64,000 nucleotides of DNA from Oscillospiraceae bacterium (GCA_017466885.1 JAFTTH010000024.1:39434-103433); one strand, 5' to 3'. Counted from the stretch's first letter, positions 43,977 through 52,955 are shown. The notes: generated from the sequence alone by a model not told the origin. Numbers and translations are program-made.

Positions 43977-44198
43977 ATGATTACTGTCTTGATGATTATC
44001 AACGCTGTTGCTTCTGTTTTTCTGGTTTTGTTCATTGTGTTTTGCGTTTATGAAAATTTTGCTGGTGAGGATGCGGCAAAAAAATTATTAAAAAAACTTC
44101 GGATACCATTAAGCGTTAAACAAGTGTCGGTTATTGGTTTTATGTGCCTTCCGATAATGCTTATTACAGAGATATTAATAGCAGAGATGATGAAGTGA
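43977..44198 (+). CDS. Small two-pass membrane protein (73 aa)
   Basis: A 73-aa protein with two hydrophobic segments (about 4-27, VLMIINAVASVFLVLFIVF, and about 52-68, VIGFMCLPIMLITEILIAEM) joined by a basic amphipathic stretch (AAKKLLKKLRIPLSVKQ). GGGGG eight bases before the ATG at 43977 supports the start. It follows the 40-aa membrane peptide by 30 bases. A toxin-like, holin-like or accessory membrane role cannot be told apart by sequence. Confidence 0.5.
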   Translation: MITVLMIINAVASVFLVLFIVFCVYENFAGEDAAKKLLKKLRIPLSVKQVSVIGFMCLPIMLITEILIAEMMK

Positions 44199-44202
44199 CA
44201 GT

Positions 44203-44310
44203 ACGGTTGCCAAGATCGAGGAGAAGAAAAAAACAGAGGATGATACCGTGTCTTAGTCGTTAGAGGATATTAAAGAAAGCTGTCAAACCAGCCGTGTCAG
44301 CGGTCGATGA
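44203..44310 (+). pseudogene. Decayed reading frame with one internal stop
   Basis: One frame reads TVAKIEEKKKTEDDTVS, a TAG at 44254, then SLEDIKESCQTSRVSGR and a TGA. It looks like the charged C-terminal tail of a lost protein. A 20-base stretch at 44275-44294 repeats, with one mismatch, the sequence at 43909-43928 inside the 40-aa gene. There is no start codon or ribosome site, so only a remnant is proposed. Confidence 0.25.
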
Positions 44311-44367
44311 TAGAATGAATAAAGCCCATTCCCTGGGGGTTCCGAAAATATGAAGGGAGATTTATCG

Positions 44368-45015
44368 ATGTTTAAAGTCAACTGGCCTTCAAGTTATGCT
44401 GTTTGTGAATATAATCGTACACGCGTGCTCTCTGAAACACCTGCTTTTTCGTGTGAGTTTCGACCGGGCTTGTATGCCTTAACAGGCCCGATGGAAAGGG
44501 GTGGATGGGGATTTGCATATGCAATATCATCTCGCCGCCACAAAGAAACTATAACTGATGGCACACCAAGCTTTGCTTTGGATGACGTTTCCTATTCGCT
44601 TGAGGAGATACGCCGCCAAGCCCATCCCTTGGGTGTCCCCCGGGGATTGATTGCACGACGCCGTTTTGCCCAGTCGCAGATTCGGGATAAGTCTTTGATT
44701 TCCGTTTTTGACTTGACGCAGGCGCGGATCAACCGTCCCATTTGGCAAGCAGGAAATGAGGTGTGGAGAATCACTACCGCCATTGGCATAGATCAGGGGA
44801 AACGGATCTTTTGTTTCCCTTGGCTTTCTGCAAAACATGTAGAGATATTGAGGCCATCATTGGAATTTATTTCTGAAGAAATGAAAAAACGGGGCACCTA
44901 TTGTTTTCTGCCTATGGCAGCGAGTCCAAATGCAGATTTACCCGTTGATGGGATCATTGATTTTTCAAACGATGCAGTTTGTCGGCTGGAAGTCCCCGCA
45001 CCGGGACGCCCCTAA
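44368..45015 (+). CDS. Degenerate ABC-ATPase-like protein without a normal P-loop
   Basis: A 215-aa protein whose order of elements follows an ABC ATPase: FRPGLYALTGPMERGGWGF (about 31-49) stands where Walker A is expected but lacks GKS/T. The part AGNEVWRITTAIGI (about 130-143) resembles the helix after the ABC signature, GKRIFCFPWLSAKHVEILRP looks like Walker B plus D-loop without the Asp-Glu pair, and KKRGTYCFLPM resembles the following strand. Nucleotide binding is therefore doubtful. GGGAG eight bases before ATG 44368 selects this start over 44350. It is the last gene of the AT-rich island. Function unknown. Confidence 0.5.
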   Translation: MFKVNWPSSYAVCEYNRTRVLSETPAFSCEFRPGLYALTGPMERGGWGFAYAISSRRHKETITDGTPSFALDDVSYSLEEIRRQAHPLGVPRGLIARRRFAQSQIRDKSLISVFDLTQARINRPIWQAGNEVWRITTAIGIDQGKRIFCFPWLSAKHVEILRPSLEFISEEMKKRGTYCFLPMAASPNADLPVDGIIDFSNDAVCRLEVPAPGRP

Positions 45016-45065
45016 CCCTCAAACCGCCCCTGATGCGTTTTCCCCTCCCATTTTCCCATCATCCC

Positions 45066-45101
45066 ATGCCTCCCAGGTCATATTTGTGGCCGGGGAGGCA
45101 T
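45066..45101 (+). terminator. Terminator at the end of the AT-rich island
   Basis: ATGCCTCCC pairs with GGGAGGCAT across an 18-base loop and is followed by TTATTTCTTT. Apart from this hairpin and the promoter at 45213, the gap 45016-45281 shows no gene. Confidence 0.6.
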
Positions 45102-45212
45102 TTATTTCTTTGGAGGATGTGAAAATCTCCCTGCGGAATATACAATATCACACCATATTTTTCTCTCTGGCGTAAGAGAAAGTGGAAAGTTAAACGAAAG
45201 GTGCGGGAAAGA

Positions 45213-45241
45213 TTGATTTTTCAACTATTTTGTGGTAAAAT
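45213..45241 (+). promoter_or_regulatory. Promoter of the family-5 binding lipoprotein gene
   Basis: TTGATT, 17-base spacer, TAAAAT with TG one base before the -10. Confidence 0.75.
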
Positions 45242-45281
45242 AAAACCTATACGTGTGTTTTTGATGGGAAGGAGGGGGAAT

Positions 45282-46841
45282 GTGAGGTCTTTTTTTCGCG
45301 CGCTTGCAGCCGTTTTGGCAATCAGCCTCGGGCTCACCGGCTGTGGATATAGCCTGGCAGAGCTGGATGGGCAAAGCCTTTTGGGCGTTGCCTTTTCCTC
45401 CAAGGATCCCGAAAATACCTCCTCCGCTCCGACAGAGGAGGGGGAGGATACCCCTTTTTACCTGCCGATTGTGGAGAGTGATCCCCTCAATCCTTATACG
45501 CTTGAAACTGCCATCAATCTTTCTCTTTCCGGCTTGATTTATGATACCCTCTTTGTGGTAGAGGAGGATTTTTCGGTCACGCCCTCTGCGGCTGTCAAGG
45601 CTGAGGAGAAGGGAACCCTTTGGACCGTTACCCTCAAGGAGGGCCTCCGCTTTTCAGATGGCTCGGAGATGACCCTGGCGGATGTGAACTATTCTTTGAA
45701 AACCGCAATGTCCTCCGGGAATTTCTCCTCCCGATACCGGAATATCCGGAAAACTGAGGTGAAGGATAATACCCTCCGCATTACCCTGAGAAATGCCGAC
45801 CACTATTTTGACCGTCTGCTGGATTTTCCCATCATTAAAAATAAATCGGCAAAAGAGAATATCCCGGTGGGAAGCGGAATGTATTCAGTGAAGGTCAAGC
45901 AGGTAACAGAGCTGCATAAAACCTACTATCTGGAGGTAAATGAAAACCATCCGTCGGCAGAGGTGCTGCCCCTTCAGCAGATTCAGCTGGTTGCTTCCCA
46001 GGATGAGGAAACGATTATTGATAGCGTCCGTTTGGGAGATATCAGCTTCTTTTCCACCGATGCCGGAAACCTTGCCATCTCCAATATCACCGCCGTCAGT
46101 ACCCGCTCCACTCTAAATCATATGGTCTATTTGGGGCTGAATCTGAAAAATGAGCTGTTTGCCTCGGCAGAATTTCGCAGAGCGCTGAATCTGATTCTGG
46201 ACCGGGATGAGATCCTTACCCGGGTTTACGGGGAAGGGGAGGCCTCCCACCTTCCGGTCCACCCCGCCTTTTTGGAGCAGATCGGATACACACCCGCCCA
46301 GCCTACGGGGGAGATCGAAACCCTCCTTGCCCGGGCAGGACTGATCCAAAAGAATAAGGATGGCATTTACCTCTGGCAGGACCGTCCGCTGGAGCTGACC
46401 ATCCTGGTCAATCAGGATAACCCGGACCGCGTGACTGCCGCCAGGATGATCGCCCGCCAGTTGACCTCTGCGGGAATCGGCGCGAAAATTTTAGAGTTGC
46501 CTTTTTCCCAGTATCGTGATAAAATAAACTGGAGACAGTATGATCTGTACCTTGGAGAGATGAAGATGAGCACCTCTCCTAACCTGTCTGCTTTTTTGGA
46601 GCAGGGGGGCGCCGCCTACTGTGATTATGAGGGCGCTTCGATCCTCCTCTCAGCTTTTCAGGGCTTTTCTGCCGGAACCCTTTCGGCGGAAACGCTGGAT
46701 GCCCGCTTCTCGGGGGATTGCCCCTTCCTGCCGGTTTTGTTCCGGAGCGGATTGGTGGCTTATTCCCGGAAGATCCGGACCTTCCCGGGGGGCTCTCTGA
46801 CCTCTCCCTATTCAAAGTTCTGTCAGTGGGAGCTGGCCTGA
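45282..46841 (+). CDS. Family-5 (peptide/nickel type) extracellular solute-binding lipoprotein
   Basis: A 519-aa lipoprotein with lipobox LTGC (Cys near 21) and the SBP family-5 fold: LETAINLSLSGLIYDTLF, VTLKEGLRFSDGSEMTLADVNYSL split around 110-140, and FRRALNLILDRDEI-like EFRRALNLILDRDEILTRV near 310-330. These proteins bind peptides or similar solutes. I chose GTG 45282 because AAGGAGG lies six bases upstream; ATG 45264 and 45201 would put the signal peptide behind a charged extension. No permease or ATPase gene is nearby, so the partner transporter is encoded elsewhere. Confidence 0.85.
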   Translation: MRSFFRALAAVLAISLGLTGCGYSLAELDGQSLLGVAFSSKDPENTSSAPTEEGEDTPFYLPIVESDPLNPYTLETAINLSLSGLIYDTLFVVEEDFSVTPSAAVKAEEKGTLWTVTLKEGLRFSDGSEMTLADVNYSLKTAMSSGNFSSRYRNIRKTEVKDNTLRITLRNADHYFDRLLDFPIIKNKSAKENIPVGSGMYSVKVKQVTELHKTYYLEVNENHPSAEVLPLQQIQLVASQDEETIIDSVRLGDISFFSTDAGNLAISNITAVSTRSTLNHMVYLGLNLKNELFASAEFRRALNLILDRDEILTRVYGEGEASHLPVHPAFLEQIGYTPAQPTGEIETLLARAGLIQKNKDGIYLWQDRPLELTILVNQDNPDRVTAARMIARQLTSAGIGAKILELPFSQYRDKINWRQYDLYLGEMKMSTSPNLSAFLEQGGAAYCDYEGASILLSAFQGFSAGTLSAETLDARFSGDCPFLPVLFRSGLVAYSRKIRTFPGGSLTSPYSKFCQWELA

Positions 46842-46943
46842 TCTGGATTCATCCGGCCTTAGCCGGTGAAATATTCGTTGCGGGATCCCGTCGCATCCTG
46901 CAGCGTGGTAAGACCTAATGTCGACGGAGAAAAGAGGTATGCT

Positions 46944-47297
46944 GTGATCAGATTCGAAAATCATCTTGGCTTCATTGATATTTCTCAGGAATTCTTTGCC
47001 AATCTTGTGGGAACAGTGGCTTCCAGCTGCTTCGGTGTTGCAGGGATGGCCAGCAGTGGCGCTGTCCAGGGAATCCGTTCTCTGATTATGCGCAAGGATC
47101 TGCCGGACCAGGGTGTCCGCGTCCGTGGCGTGGGGGATAAGCTGGTCATTGACCTCCACATCATCGTGACCTACGGTGTCAATATCTCTGCGATCGTCAA
47201 AAGTATTGTTCATAAAGTCCGTTATACCGTGGAGGACGCTACCGGCCTTTCGGTTGCGAAAGTAAACGTCTTTGTTGACGGAATGAAGACCGAATAA
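46944..47297 (+). CDS. yloU: Asp23/Gls24-family protein (YloU)
   Basis: A 117-aa Asp23-family protein linked to the cell envelope in Gram-positives. The core is recognisable: GFIDISQEFFANLVGTVASS, GVAGMASSG, and VRGVGDKLVIDLHIIVTYGVNI with the late VEDATGLSVAKVNVFVDGM. GTG 46944 has AAAGAGGT six bases upstream; an in-frame ATG at 46866 would add 26 residues without family support. It is followed by yloV, the conserved pair of Firmicutes. Confidence 0.9.
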   Translation: MIRFENHLGFIDISQEFFANLVGTVASSCFGVAGMASSGAVQGIRSLIMRKDLPDQGVRVRGVGDKLVIDLHIIVTYGVNISAIVKSIVHKVRYTVEDATGLSVAKVNVFVDGMKTE

Positions 47298-47349
47298 AAC
47301 CTGTTCGTCCCTTGCGGACAATGGGAAACAATAAGGAGCGATTGAAACA

Positions 47350-49020
47350 GTGATACAGGGTAAAACACTGCGGGATGCCATCATCTCCGGTGCAAATAAC
47401 ATTTCCACCCAGAAAATCGCGGTGGATGAGCTGAACGTTTTCCCCGTGCCGGATGGTGATACCGGTACCAATATGTCCATGACCATCAACGCCGCGGCAA
47501 GAGAGCTTGCTCTCCTGCCGGATAATACCCCCATTGGGGAGGTCGCGGGAACGGCTGCATCTGCGTTGCTGCGGGGCGCCAGAGGAAACTCGGGCGTTAT
47601 CCTCTCGTTGCTCTTCCGGGGATTTTCCAAGGCGCTGAAGGGAAAAACCGAGGCGGACGGTGCTGATATTGCTGAGGCCCTCTCCAAGGGTGTTGCAGCG
47701 GCTTACAAAGCAGTTATGAAGCCCACCGAGGGTACCATCCTCACCGTTGCCCGGGAGGCCGGAGAGAAGGCTGTTGAGGTTTCTGCCCAGAATAAAAACG
47801 AGGTAGAGATCTTTGAACTGATCTGCCAGCAGGCCAATGAGACCCTCAACCGTACCCCTGAAATGCTTCCGGTGTTGAAAAAAGCCGGTGTTGTGGATGC
47901 GGGCGGTAAAGGCTTCTGCGTGATCTTCGAGGGAATGCTCTCGGTCATCCGGGATGGAAAAATGATCCCCGCTCCCGACCAGCGTACTGCTGCGGCGCAG
48001 CCCTCGGGCAATGCCGCCGGAAATATGAGCAGAAACGCTGCCGGCCAGGTGGACGAGGAGATCACCTTCACCTACTGTACCGAGTTTATCGTCCTCAAGC
48101 AACCTGAAATCCAGGCCAATTCGGTTAAGCTCCGGGCATATCTGGAGTCCATCGGCGATTGCGTTGTGGTGGTGGATGATGAGAGCATCATCAAAGTCCA
48201 TGTCCATACCGATAATCCCGGCAAAGCCATTAGCGGCGGCTTGAAAAACGGTATGCTGACCAACATCAAGATCGAAAATATGCGACTCCAGCATGAGGAT
48301 CAGAAGGCTTCTGTGGCGGCGCAGGCGGCCAAGGAGAAGTATGTTCCTGTGGATGAGTCGGTCAAATACGGTTTTGTGTCTGTCTGCGCGGGAGACGGTG
48401 TTGCCCAGCTGTTCACCGACCTTGGTGTCAATGCCATTGTCAGCGGCGGCCAGACCATGAACCCCTCTACTGACGATATTCTTCATGCCATCCATTCCGT
48501 CCCTGCGAAGACGGTGATCGTTCTCCCCAATAATAAAAATATCATTATGGCAGCGGAGCAGGCCATCAACCTTGCCGATCGGCGGGTGATCGTTCTCCCC
48601 ACCAAAACCATTCCTCAGGGTCTTGCGGCAATGTTTGCTTTTAATGAAATGACTACTCCGGAGGAAAATCAGCGCGAGATGTGCCGTGCCGCAGAGCGTG
48701 TCGGAACCGGTCAGTTGACCTTTGCCGCCCGCGATTCGGAGTATGACGGCTACCAGATCAAGAAGGATGAGATCCTTGCCCTGGAAAACGGCAAGGTTGC
48801 CTTCGTGGAGAAGGACCTTGTCAAGGCCGGTGTTAAGCTGATCCGGAACCTTGTGAAGAAGGATTCCTCCTTTGTGACCATCATCACCGGTGCTGATGCA
48901 ACCGAGGCTCAGGCAAATCAGATCGTGGAAGCAGTCCGTCCCAAGCTGGGCCAGGAGATTGATATTACTGTTGTGGATGGCGGCCAGCCGGTCTATTATT
49001 TCATCATTTATGTAGAATAA
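47350..49020 (+). CDS. yloV: DAK2-domain kinase YloV (FakA-like)
   Basis: A 556-aa protein with an N-terminal DAK2/DhaL nucleotide-binding domain (about 1-200: NVFPVPDGDTGTNMSMT with the metal-binding Asp residues, and RGARGNSGVILSLLFRGF), a middle region and a C-terminal DegV-like part. This is the layout of the fatty-acid kinase FakA, which phosphorylates fatty acids bound to FakB proteins; that activity is inferred. The start is GTG 47350 with AAGGAG 11 bases before it. It follows yloU and ends at a strong terminator. Confidence 0.9.
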   Translation: MIQGKTLRDAIISGANNISTQKIAVDELNVFPVPDGDTGTNMSMTINAAARELALLPDNTPIGEVAGTAASALLRGARGNSGVILSLLFRGFSKALKGKTEADGADIAEALSKGVAAAYKAVMKPTEGTILTVAREAGEKAVEVSAQNKNEVEIFELICQQANETLNRTPEMLPVLKKAGVVDAGGKGFCVIFEGMLSVIRDGKMIPAPDQRTAAAQPSGNAAGNMSRNAAGQVDEEITFTYCTEFIVLKQPEIQANSVKLRAYLESIGDCVVVVDDESIIKVHVHTDNPGKAISGGLKNGMLTNIKIENMRLQHEDQKASVAAQAAKEKYVPVDESVKYGFVSVCAGDGVAQLFTDLGVNAIVSGGQTMNPSTDDILHAIHSVPAKTVIVLPNNKNIIMAAEQAINLADRRVIVLPTKTIPQGLAAMFAFNEMTTPEENQREMCRAAERVGTGQLTFAARDSEYDGYQIKKDEILALENGKVAFVEKDLVKAGVKLIRNLVKKDSSFVTIITGADATEAQANQIVEAVRPKLGQEIDITVVDGGQPVYYFIIYVE

Positions 49021-49033
49021 CGATCTGTCCCAA

Positions 49034-49068
49034 AGCAACCGGAGGGTGCTGCTTCCGGTTGCTTTTTT
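49034..49068 (+). terminator. Terminator of yloU-yloV
   Basis: AGCAACCGGA/TCCGGTTGCT 10-bp perfect stem, 10-base loop, five T residues. Confidence 0.92.
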
Positions 49069-49105
49069 CTGCCGACAGTGTTGATCGACCAAAAGGAGGA
49101 TCAGA

Positions 49106-49570
49106 ATGGTCGAACGGTTTGAGCGATTTTCTTTAACCATATCCGAAATCTCTCGTCTTTGGCATAAAATCGCGGCGGACGAGATGGAAAAATACGGTCT
49201 CAAAGGCCCTCACGCCATCTATCTGACGACAATGTACCGCCTCAATGAGGGAGTTACCGCGCCCCGCCTTTGCGAGCTTTGCGGCAAGGATAAAGCGGAC
49301 GTTTCCCGGATGATGACAATGATGGAGAAAAAGGGCCTCGTCCGGAAGGAAGGAGAGTTCCGGAATCGGTATCGGGGAGTGTTCCTTCTGACAGATGCCG
49401 GAAAGAATGCCGCCGAGCAGGTCTGCTCCCGGGCAAGTCTCGCGGTTGAGCTGGCGGGGCAGGAGCTTTCGGATGAAACGAGAGAGATCTTTTACAGTGC
49501 CCTGGAATCCATTACCGAAAATCTTCGGAGGATCAGCAGAGAGGGCCTTCCCGAATCTTCAGAGCAATGA
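49106..49570 (+). CDS. MarR-family transcriptional regulator
   Basis: A 154-aa winged helix-turn-helix protein. The DNA-binding part is seen at about 40-110: YRLNEGVTAPRLCELCGKDKADVSRMM as recognition region, then EKKGLVRKEG and a wing with RNRYRGVFLLTDAGK. Helices at both ends should form the dimer interface. AAAAGGAGG precedes the ATG at 49106. It forms a single-gene unit between two terminators; its ligand and targets are not indicated by neighbours. Confidence 0.88.
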   Translation: MVERFERFSLTISEISRLWHKIAADEMEKYGLKGPHAIYLTTMYRLNEGVTAPRLCELCGKDKADVSRMMTMMEKKGLVRKEGEFRNRYRGVFLLTDAGKNAAEQVCSRASLAVELAGQELSDETREIFYSALESITENLRRISREGLPESSEQ

Positions 49571-49573
49571 AAA

Positions 49574-49604
49574 AACCGACCGGTTTCTCACCGGTCGGTT
49601 TTTT
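49574..49604. terminator. Bidirectional terminator between the MarR gene and the ECF operon
   Basis: AACCGACCGG/CCGGTCGGTT with a 7-base loop and T- or A-runs on both sides. Confidence 0.92.
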
Positions 49605-49614
49605 CGTCTGCCCT

Positions 49615-50331
49615 TCAGTTTCCGGGGCAGGCTTTTTTCTTTTTTGGGAAAAGTCCGTATTTTGTTTGCAATCGGCCGAGAATCCTTCCAAGAAACCAGG
49701 ATGGAATGAGGAATATCACGTTGGAAATAGCGTATTTGACCGTCACCGTCATAGAAAGAAGGACGGTGGAAAAATATCGGGATAGATTCAGCGCGTTATC
49801 CATCCAAAGAACAGACCAAAGATCCATCACCATAGAATAAACAAATCCCGCCACAAAGCCGTAAATTAGCAGCAAAACCATATGCCGGCGAAGGGGATTG
49901 GCAAGGATTCCGGCCAGGAAGCCCACCAGACCCCAGGAAATCATCTGAAATGGAGTCCAAAGTCCTTGGCCAAAGTAGAAATTAGAGATCAACGCCGTCA
50001 TAGACCCAACGATAAACCCGGCTTCCTTCCCTAAATAGATTGCAACAATAATAATTACTGCGGCTGAAGGTTTGATAGAGGGAATCCAGACGAACATCAC
50101 CCGACTCAAGGCGGAAAGTGCGCTGAGCACGGCTAAAACAACCAGCTCCTGCACCGCCCGACGCTTCTGCTCAAATCGCACCACCAACGGCAGGAAAGAA
50201 AGAATTGCTACCGATAACGCGATCCATGCGTAGGAACGGTCGGGAAAAAGGAGCACTCCTCCGGCAATCACCCCCGGAATCAGCACCAAAATGCAGAGAT
50301 AGGGCAGGAGCCCAAGCAGCTTATCCTTCAT
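49615..50331 (-). CDS. ECF transporter substrate-binding (S) component, probably for a cobalamin-type compound
   Basis: A 238-aa protein with about seven hydrophobic segments and a polar C-terminus (RLQTKYGLFPKKKK). The central motif VAIYLGKEAGFIVGSM and FGQGLWTPFQM (about 133-143) match the group of S components predicted to carry cobalamin or its precursors. It captures the vitamin and hands it to the energising module. It overlaps the fused ATPase gene by 11 bases and is the last gene of the riboswitch-controlled operon. The cobalamin assignment rests on the riboswitch plus this motif. Confidence 0.82.
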   Translation of the reverse strand: MKDKLLGLLPYLCILVLIPGVIAGGVLLFPDRSYAWIALSVAILSFLPLVVRFEQKRRAVQELVVLAVLSALSALSRVMFVWIPSIKPSAAVIIIVAIYLGKEAGFIVGSMTALISNFYFGQGLWTPFQMISWGLVGFLAGILANPLRRHMVLLLIYGFVAGFVYSMVMDLWSVLWMDNALNLSRYFSTVLLSMTVTVKYAISNVIFLIPSWFLGRILGRLQTKYGLFPKKKKACPGN

Positions 50332-52012
50332 TTTGGGCCTCCTTTACTCCGTTCTCCCGGCAAAGACGGACCACATCTCCGCAGGTGACAGCATTTTGGT
50401 AGATCCCTCGGGAAATTCGGTTGGCGGCGGTAGTGTAAAAGTTGTTTCCGGTGAAAAAGAGGGAAGGAGGATCGGAGGAAAGAAGCTCTCCGTCAAAGAA
50501 TAACGCACAGCGGTCGGCGTATTCCGCCGCAAATTCCACATCGTGTGTCACGATCAGGAGGGTGATCCCCTCTTTTTTCAGTGCCTGAAGGATTTGCGCA
50601 AGAGCAGTTTTTGCACCGGCATCGATCCCCTTGGTGGGTTCATCCATCAGCAGAATTTTCGGCTCCAGAAGAAGCATTTTAGCAATGGCGGCCTTTTGCT
50701 GCTCACCGCCGCTCAAATCATAGGGATGGCTGGAGAGCTTGTGGGAGATCCCAAGCAACTGGGTGACCCGGAGAATCCGCGCCTCCCATTCTGACCGGGG
50801 AAACTTCGCCAAACGGCAAAGCTCCTCCAGATCTTCCCGAAGGGTCTCCTGAATGAAAAGGGTTTGCGGATCCTGGGGGAGAAGGGCAAGATTTTTCCGA
50901 TAGAGGCTGTTTCCACCGTAATCGGTGGATTTCTTCCCCCGGATGAAAATGTTTCCCCGGTAGGGCTTGCTTAAGCCGGCAATCAGATTCAAGAGGGTGG
51001 TTTTTCCGGTGCCGTTTCCACCGAGAATGCAGAAAATTTCCCCTTCATATACCTTCAAACTCGCTCCGCGCACAACATCGGGCAGCTCCTTCCGATACCG
51101 GAACCACGCCTCCCGCACCTCCAGCGCGACCTTTTCCGAGTGACGGTAGGGAGGAATCTCCAGCGAATCGATTCGATTGGAGTAGTTTTGTTTCAAAAAC
51201 TGCCGTCCATCCCGGACGGTAAGGGGACAATCGTCTTCCCGCCCCAAAGCCTGAAAGATCCGGACGGCGCTGGGAAGTCCCGCCAGCAAGGGATGCTCCG
51301 CAGGAAGATGGGCAAGACCCCGGCCGATCTTATCAGGAGGGGAAAAGAGGGTGATCTGACCTTGGTCCATCACCATCACCCGGTCAGCAATGGGAAAAAC
51401 CTCCTCCAGCCGGTGCTCTACCAGCAGAATGGTCAGACCAAGCTCCCGGTTGAGCTTTCGCAGAGTGGCGATAAAATCAGCAGCCGCAATGGGGTCCAGT
51501 TGAGAGGTCGGCTCATCCAGTAGCAGGACGGAAGGCTGTGCAGCCATTACGGAGGCAAGATTCAGCATCTGTTTTTGCCCCCCCGAAAGAGAGGCGGTAT
51601 CCTTCCGAAACCACTCCTGGATCCCGAAAAAGCTGGCCATTTCCGCAACTCGCCGGCGGATCACCTCGGTGGGAAGTCCCAGGTTTTCCAGACCGAAGGA
51701 AAGCTCGTGCCAAACCTTATCGGTGGCAATCTGATGCTCCGGATTCTGCAGAACAAATCCAACCTCTCGGGCAGCCGTGCGGTCATCCAACTGCTGAAGG
51801 GGAGTGCCGGCAAATAAAATTTCCCCTGAAAGGGTGCCGTGGGGGGCAAGCTCCCGTTTTAACAGGCGGAGCAATGTCGTTTTCCCGCAGCCGGACGCTC
51901 CGCAGATAACAATAAACTCCCCCTCCTCCACCGAGAAGGAAAGATCACGCAGCGTTGGCGTTTCCACACCGGGATAAGTAAAATTCAAATGCTCGATATG
52001 AAGAATTTCCAT
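50321..52012 (-). CDS. Fused ECF ABC ATPase (A1 and A2 in one chain)
   Basis: A 563-aa protein with two ABC domains. The first has GASGCGKTT (about 37-45), LSGGQKQ (about 141-147) and LLLDEPTSQLD. The second, from about residue 300, has GGNGTGKTT, LSGGEQQ and LLMDEPTKGID. Both halves keep the residues for ATP binding and hydrolysis. In many transporters EcfA1 and EcfA2 are separate; here they are joined. AAGGAG precedes the ATG at 52012. It overlaps the T gene upstream by 28 bases and the S gene downstream. Confidence 0.93.
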   Translation of the reverse strand: MEILHIEHLNFTYPGVETPTLRDLSFSVEEGEFIVICGASGCGKTTLLRLLKRELAPHGTLSGEILFAGTPLQQLDDRTAAREVGFVLQNPEHQIATDKVWHELSFGLENLGLPTEVIRRRVAEMASFFGIQEWFRKDTASLSGGQKQMLNLASVMAAQPSVLLLDEPTSQLDPIAAADFIATLRKLNRELGLTILLVEHRLEEVFPIADRVMVMDQGQITLFSPPDKIGRGLAHLPAEHPLLAGLPSAVRIFQALGREDDCPLTVRDGRQFLKQNYSNRIDSLEIPPYRHSEKVALEVREAWFRYRKELPDVVRGASLKVYEGEIFCILGGNGTGKTTLLNLIAGLSKPYRGNIFIRGKKSTDYGGNSLYRKNLALLPQDPQTLFIQETLREDLEELCRLAKFPRSEWEARILRVTQLLGISHKLSSHPYDLSGGEQQKAAIAKMLLLEPKILLMDEPTKGIDAGAKTALAQILQALKKEGITLLIVTHDVEFAAEYADRCALFFDGELLSSDPPSLFFTGNNFYTTAANRISRGIYQNAVTCGDVVRLCRENGVKEAQNEG

Positions 52013-52905
52013 TTCAACTTCTCCTTGATCTCATAAACAAAAGGGGTAAAGCAGAGAAAACTATAACAAAAATAGGATATCACAGATAAAAAGGAGGGTG
52101 GGGCAGGCTGGATGGCTGGAAAAAAAGAAATATCCAGCGCGCCGACTCCCATCGCCACCAGAGAAATGGCAACCAACAGAACCGTCATTCCAATCAAAAG
52201 GCCATCCCGCAGAGTGAAATGGAATATGCCAAAATGGCCTCTCTTGCCGCTTCCGTAGCCCCGGGCTTTCATGGAATCGGCCGTTTGTATTGCGTGCTCC
52301 AGCGACCAGACGAGGATTGAGCTGAAGACCCGGATCTCCGCCCGAAACCGGTCGGAAAAACGTTTTGCAGAGTAGATGCCCATTCCTTTTTGCGCGGCAC
52401 GGACCTTTTGATACTGCTTTTGAAACAGAGGAATAAACCGCAGAGCGGCGGTCAGAATCAGGGAAATCTGCGGCAGGATCCTCCCGAAAAGGAAGAGAAA
52501 CTTATCCTCAGTCAAAATCAGGCTATAGCATCGAAACCAGCAGAATACGGCAATCAGCGTTACGGCAATCAAAACACCGTAAAGGAGGGATTCCAGCGTG
52601 TATGGTTTGCCGTTTAGATGGAAAAGAGGAGTGGCGCCGTTATAGTTAAAAAGGGGATTGACAGCCGCAATCAGGAGAGATAAGGGGAGGAGATACCCAA
52701 TGCTCCCCCAAAAGACGCCGGGACGCTGAAGGGATGCGGAAAAAAGCAGTCCGCCCAAAGCGGAGATCAGCGCAATGCCGGGGTTCAAACTAAACATCGC
52801 AATCAAAAGCACCCCGAGAAAATAGCAAAGCAATGCCGCCGGATGAAAGGACGCAAATGCGAATCCGGCGGACGGTGCCGGAAGTGTCAGCTCCTGATCC
52901 TCCAC
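51985..52905 (-). CDS. ECF transporter transmembrane (T) component
   Basis: A 306-aa membrane protein with about five to six hydrophobic segments and the coupling-helix motifs of EcfT: the cytoplasmic stretch with YQKVRAAQKGMGIYSAKRF and SLEHAIQTADSMKARGYG (the second being the Ala-Arg-Gly type motif). The start is GTG 52905 with AAAGGAGGG, placed directly behind the riboswitch terminator; a longer frame to 52980 would run through that terminator and lacks support. It links the ATPase to the S component and is the first gene of the operon. Confidence 0.88.
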   Translation of the reverse strand: MEDQELTLPAPSAGFAFASFHPAALLCYFLGVLLIAMFSLNPGIALISALGGLLFSASLQRPGVFWGSIGYLLPLSLLIAAVNPLFNYNGATPLFHLNGKPYTLESLLYGVLIAVTLIAVFCWFRCYSLILTEDKFLFLFGRILPQISLILTAALRFIPLFQKQYQKVRAAQKGMGIYSAKRFSDRFRAEIRVFSSILVWSLEHAIQTADSMKARGYGSGKRGHFGIFHFTLRDGLLIGMTVLLVAISLVAMGVGALDISFFPAIQPAPPSFLSVISYFCYSFLCFTPFVYEIKEKLKWKFFISSI

Positions 52906-52933
52906 AAAAATCCCTCCTTTTTTGAAAAATAAA

Positions 52934-52955
52934 AAGGCTGTCCTTCGACAGCCTT
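52934..52955 (-). terminator. Riboswitch-linked terminator before the ECF operon
   Basis: AAGGCTGTC/GACAGCCTT, 4-base loop, followed by TTTTTATTTTT on the minus strand, between the cobalamin riboswitch and the T gene. Probable expression platform: closed when the ligand is bound. Confidence 0.88.

Noticed and set aside
47239..49203. A 654-codon minus-strand frame
   Set aside because: It is opposite yloV, whose DAK2 motifs are unambiguous.
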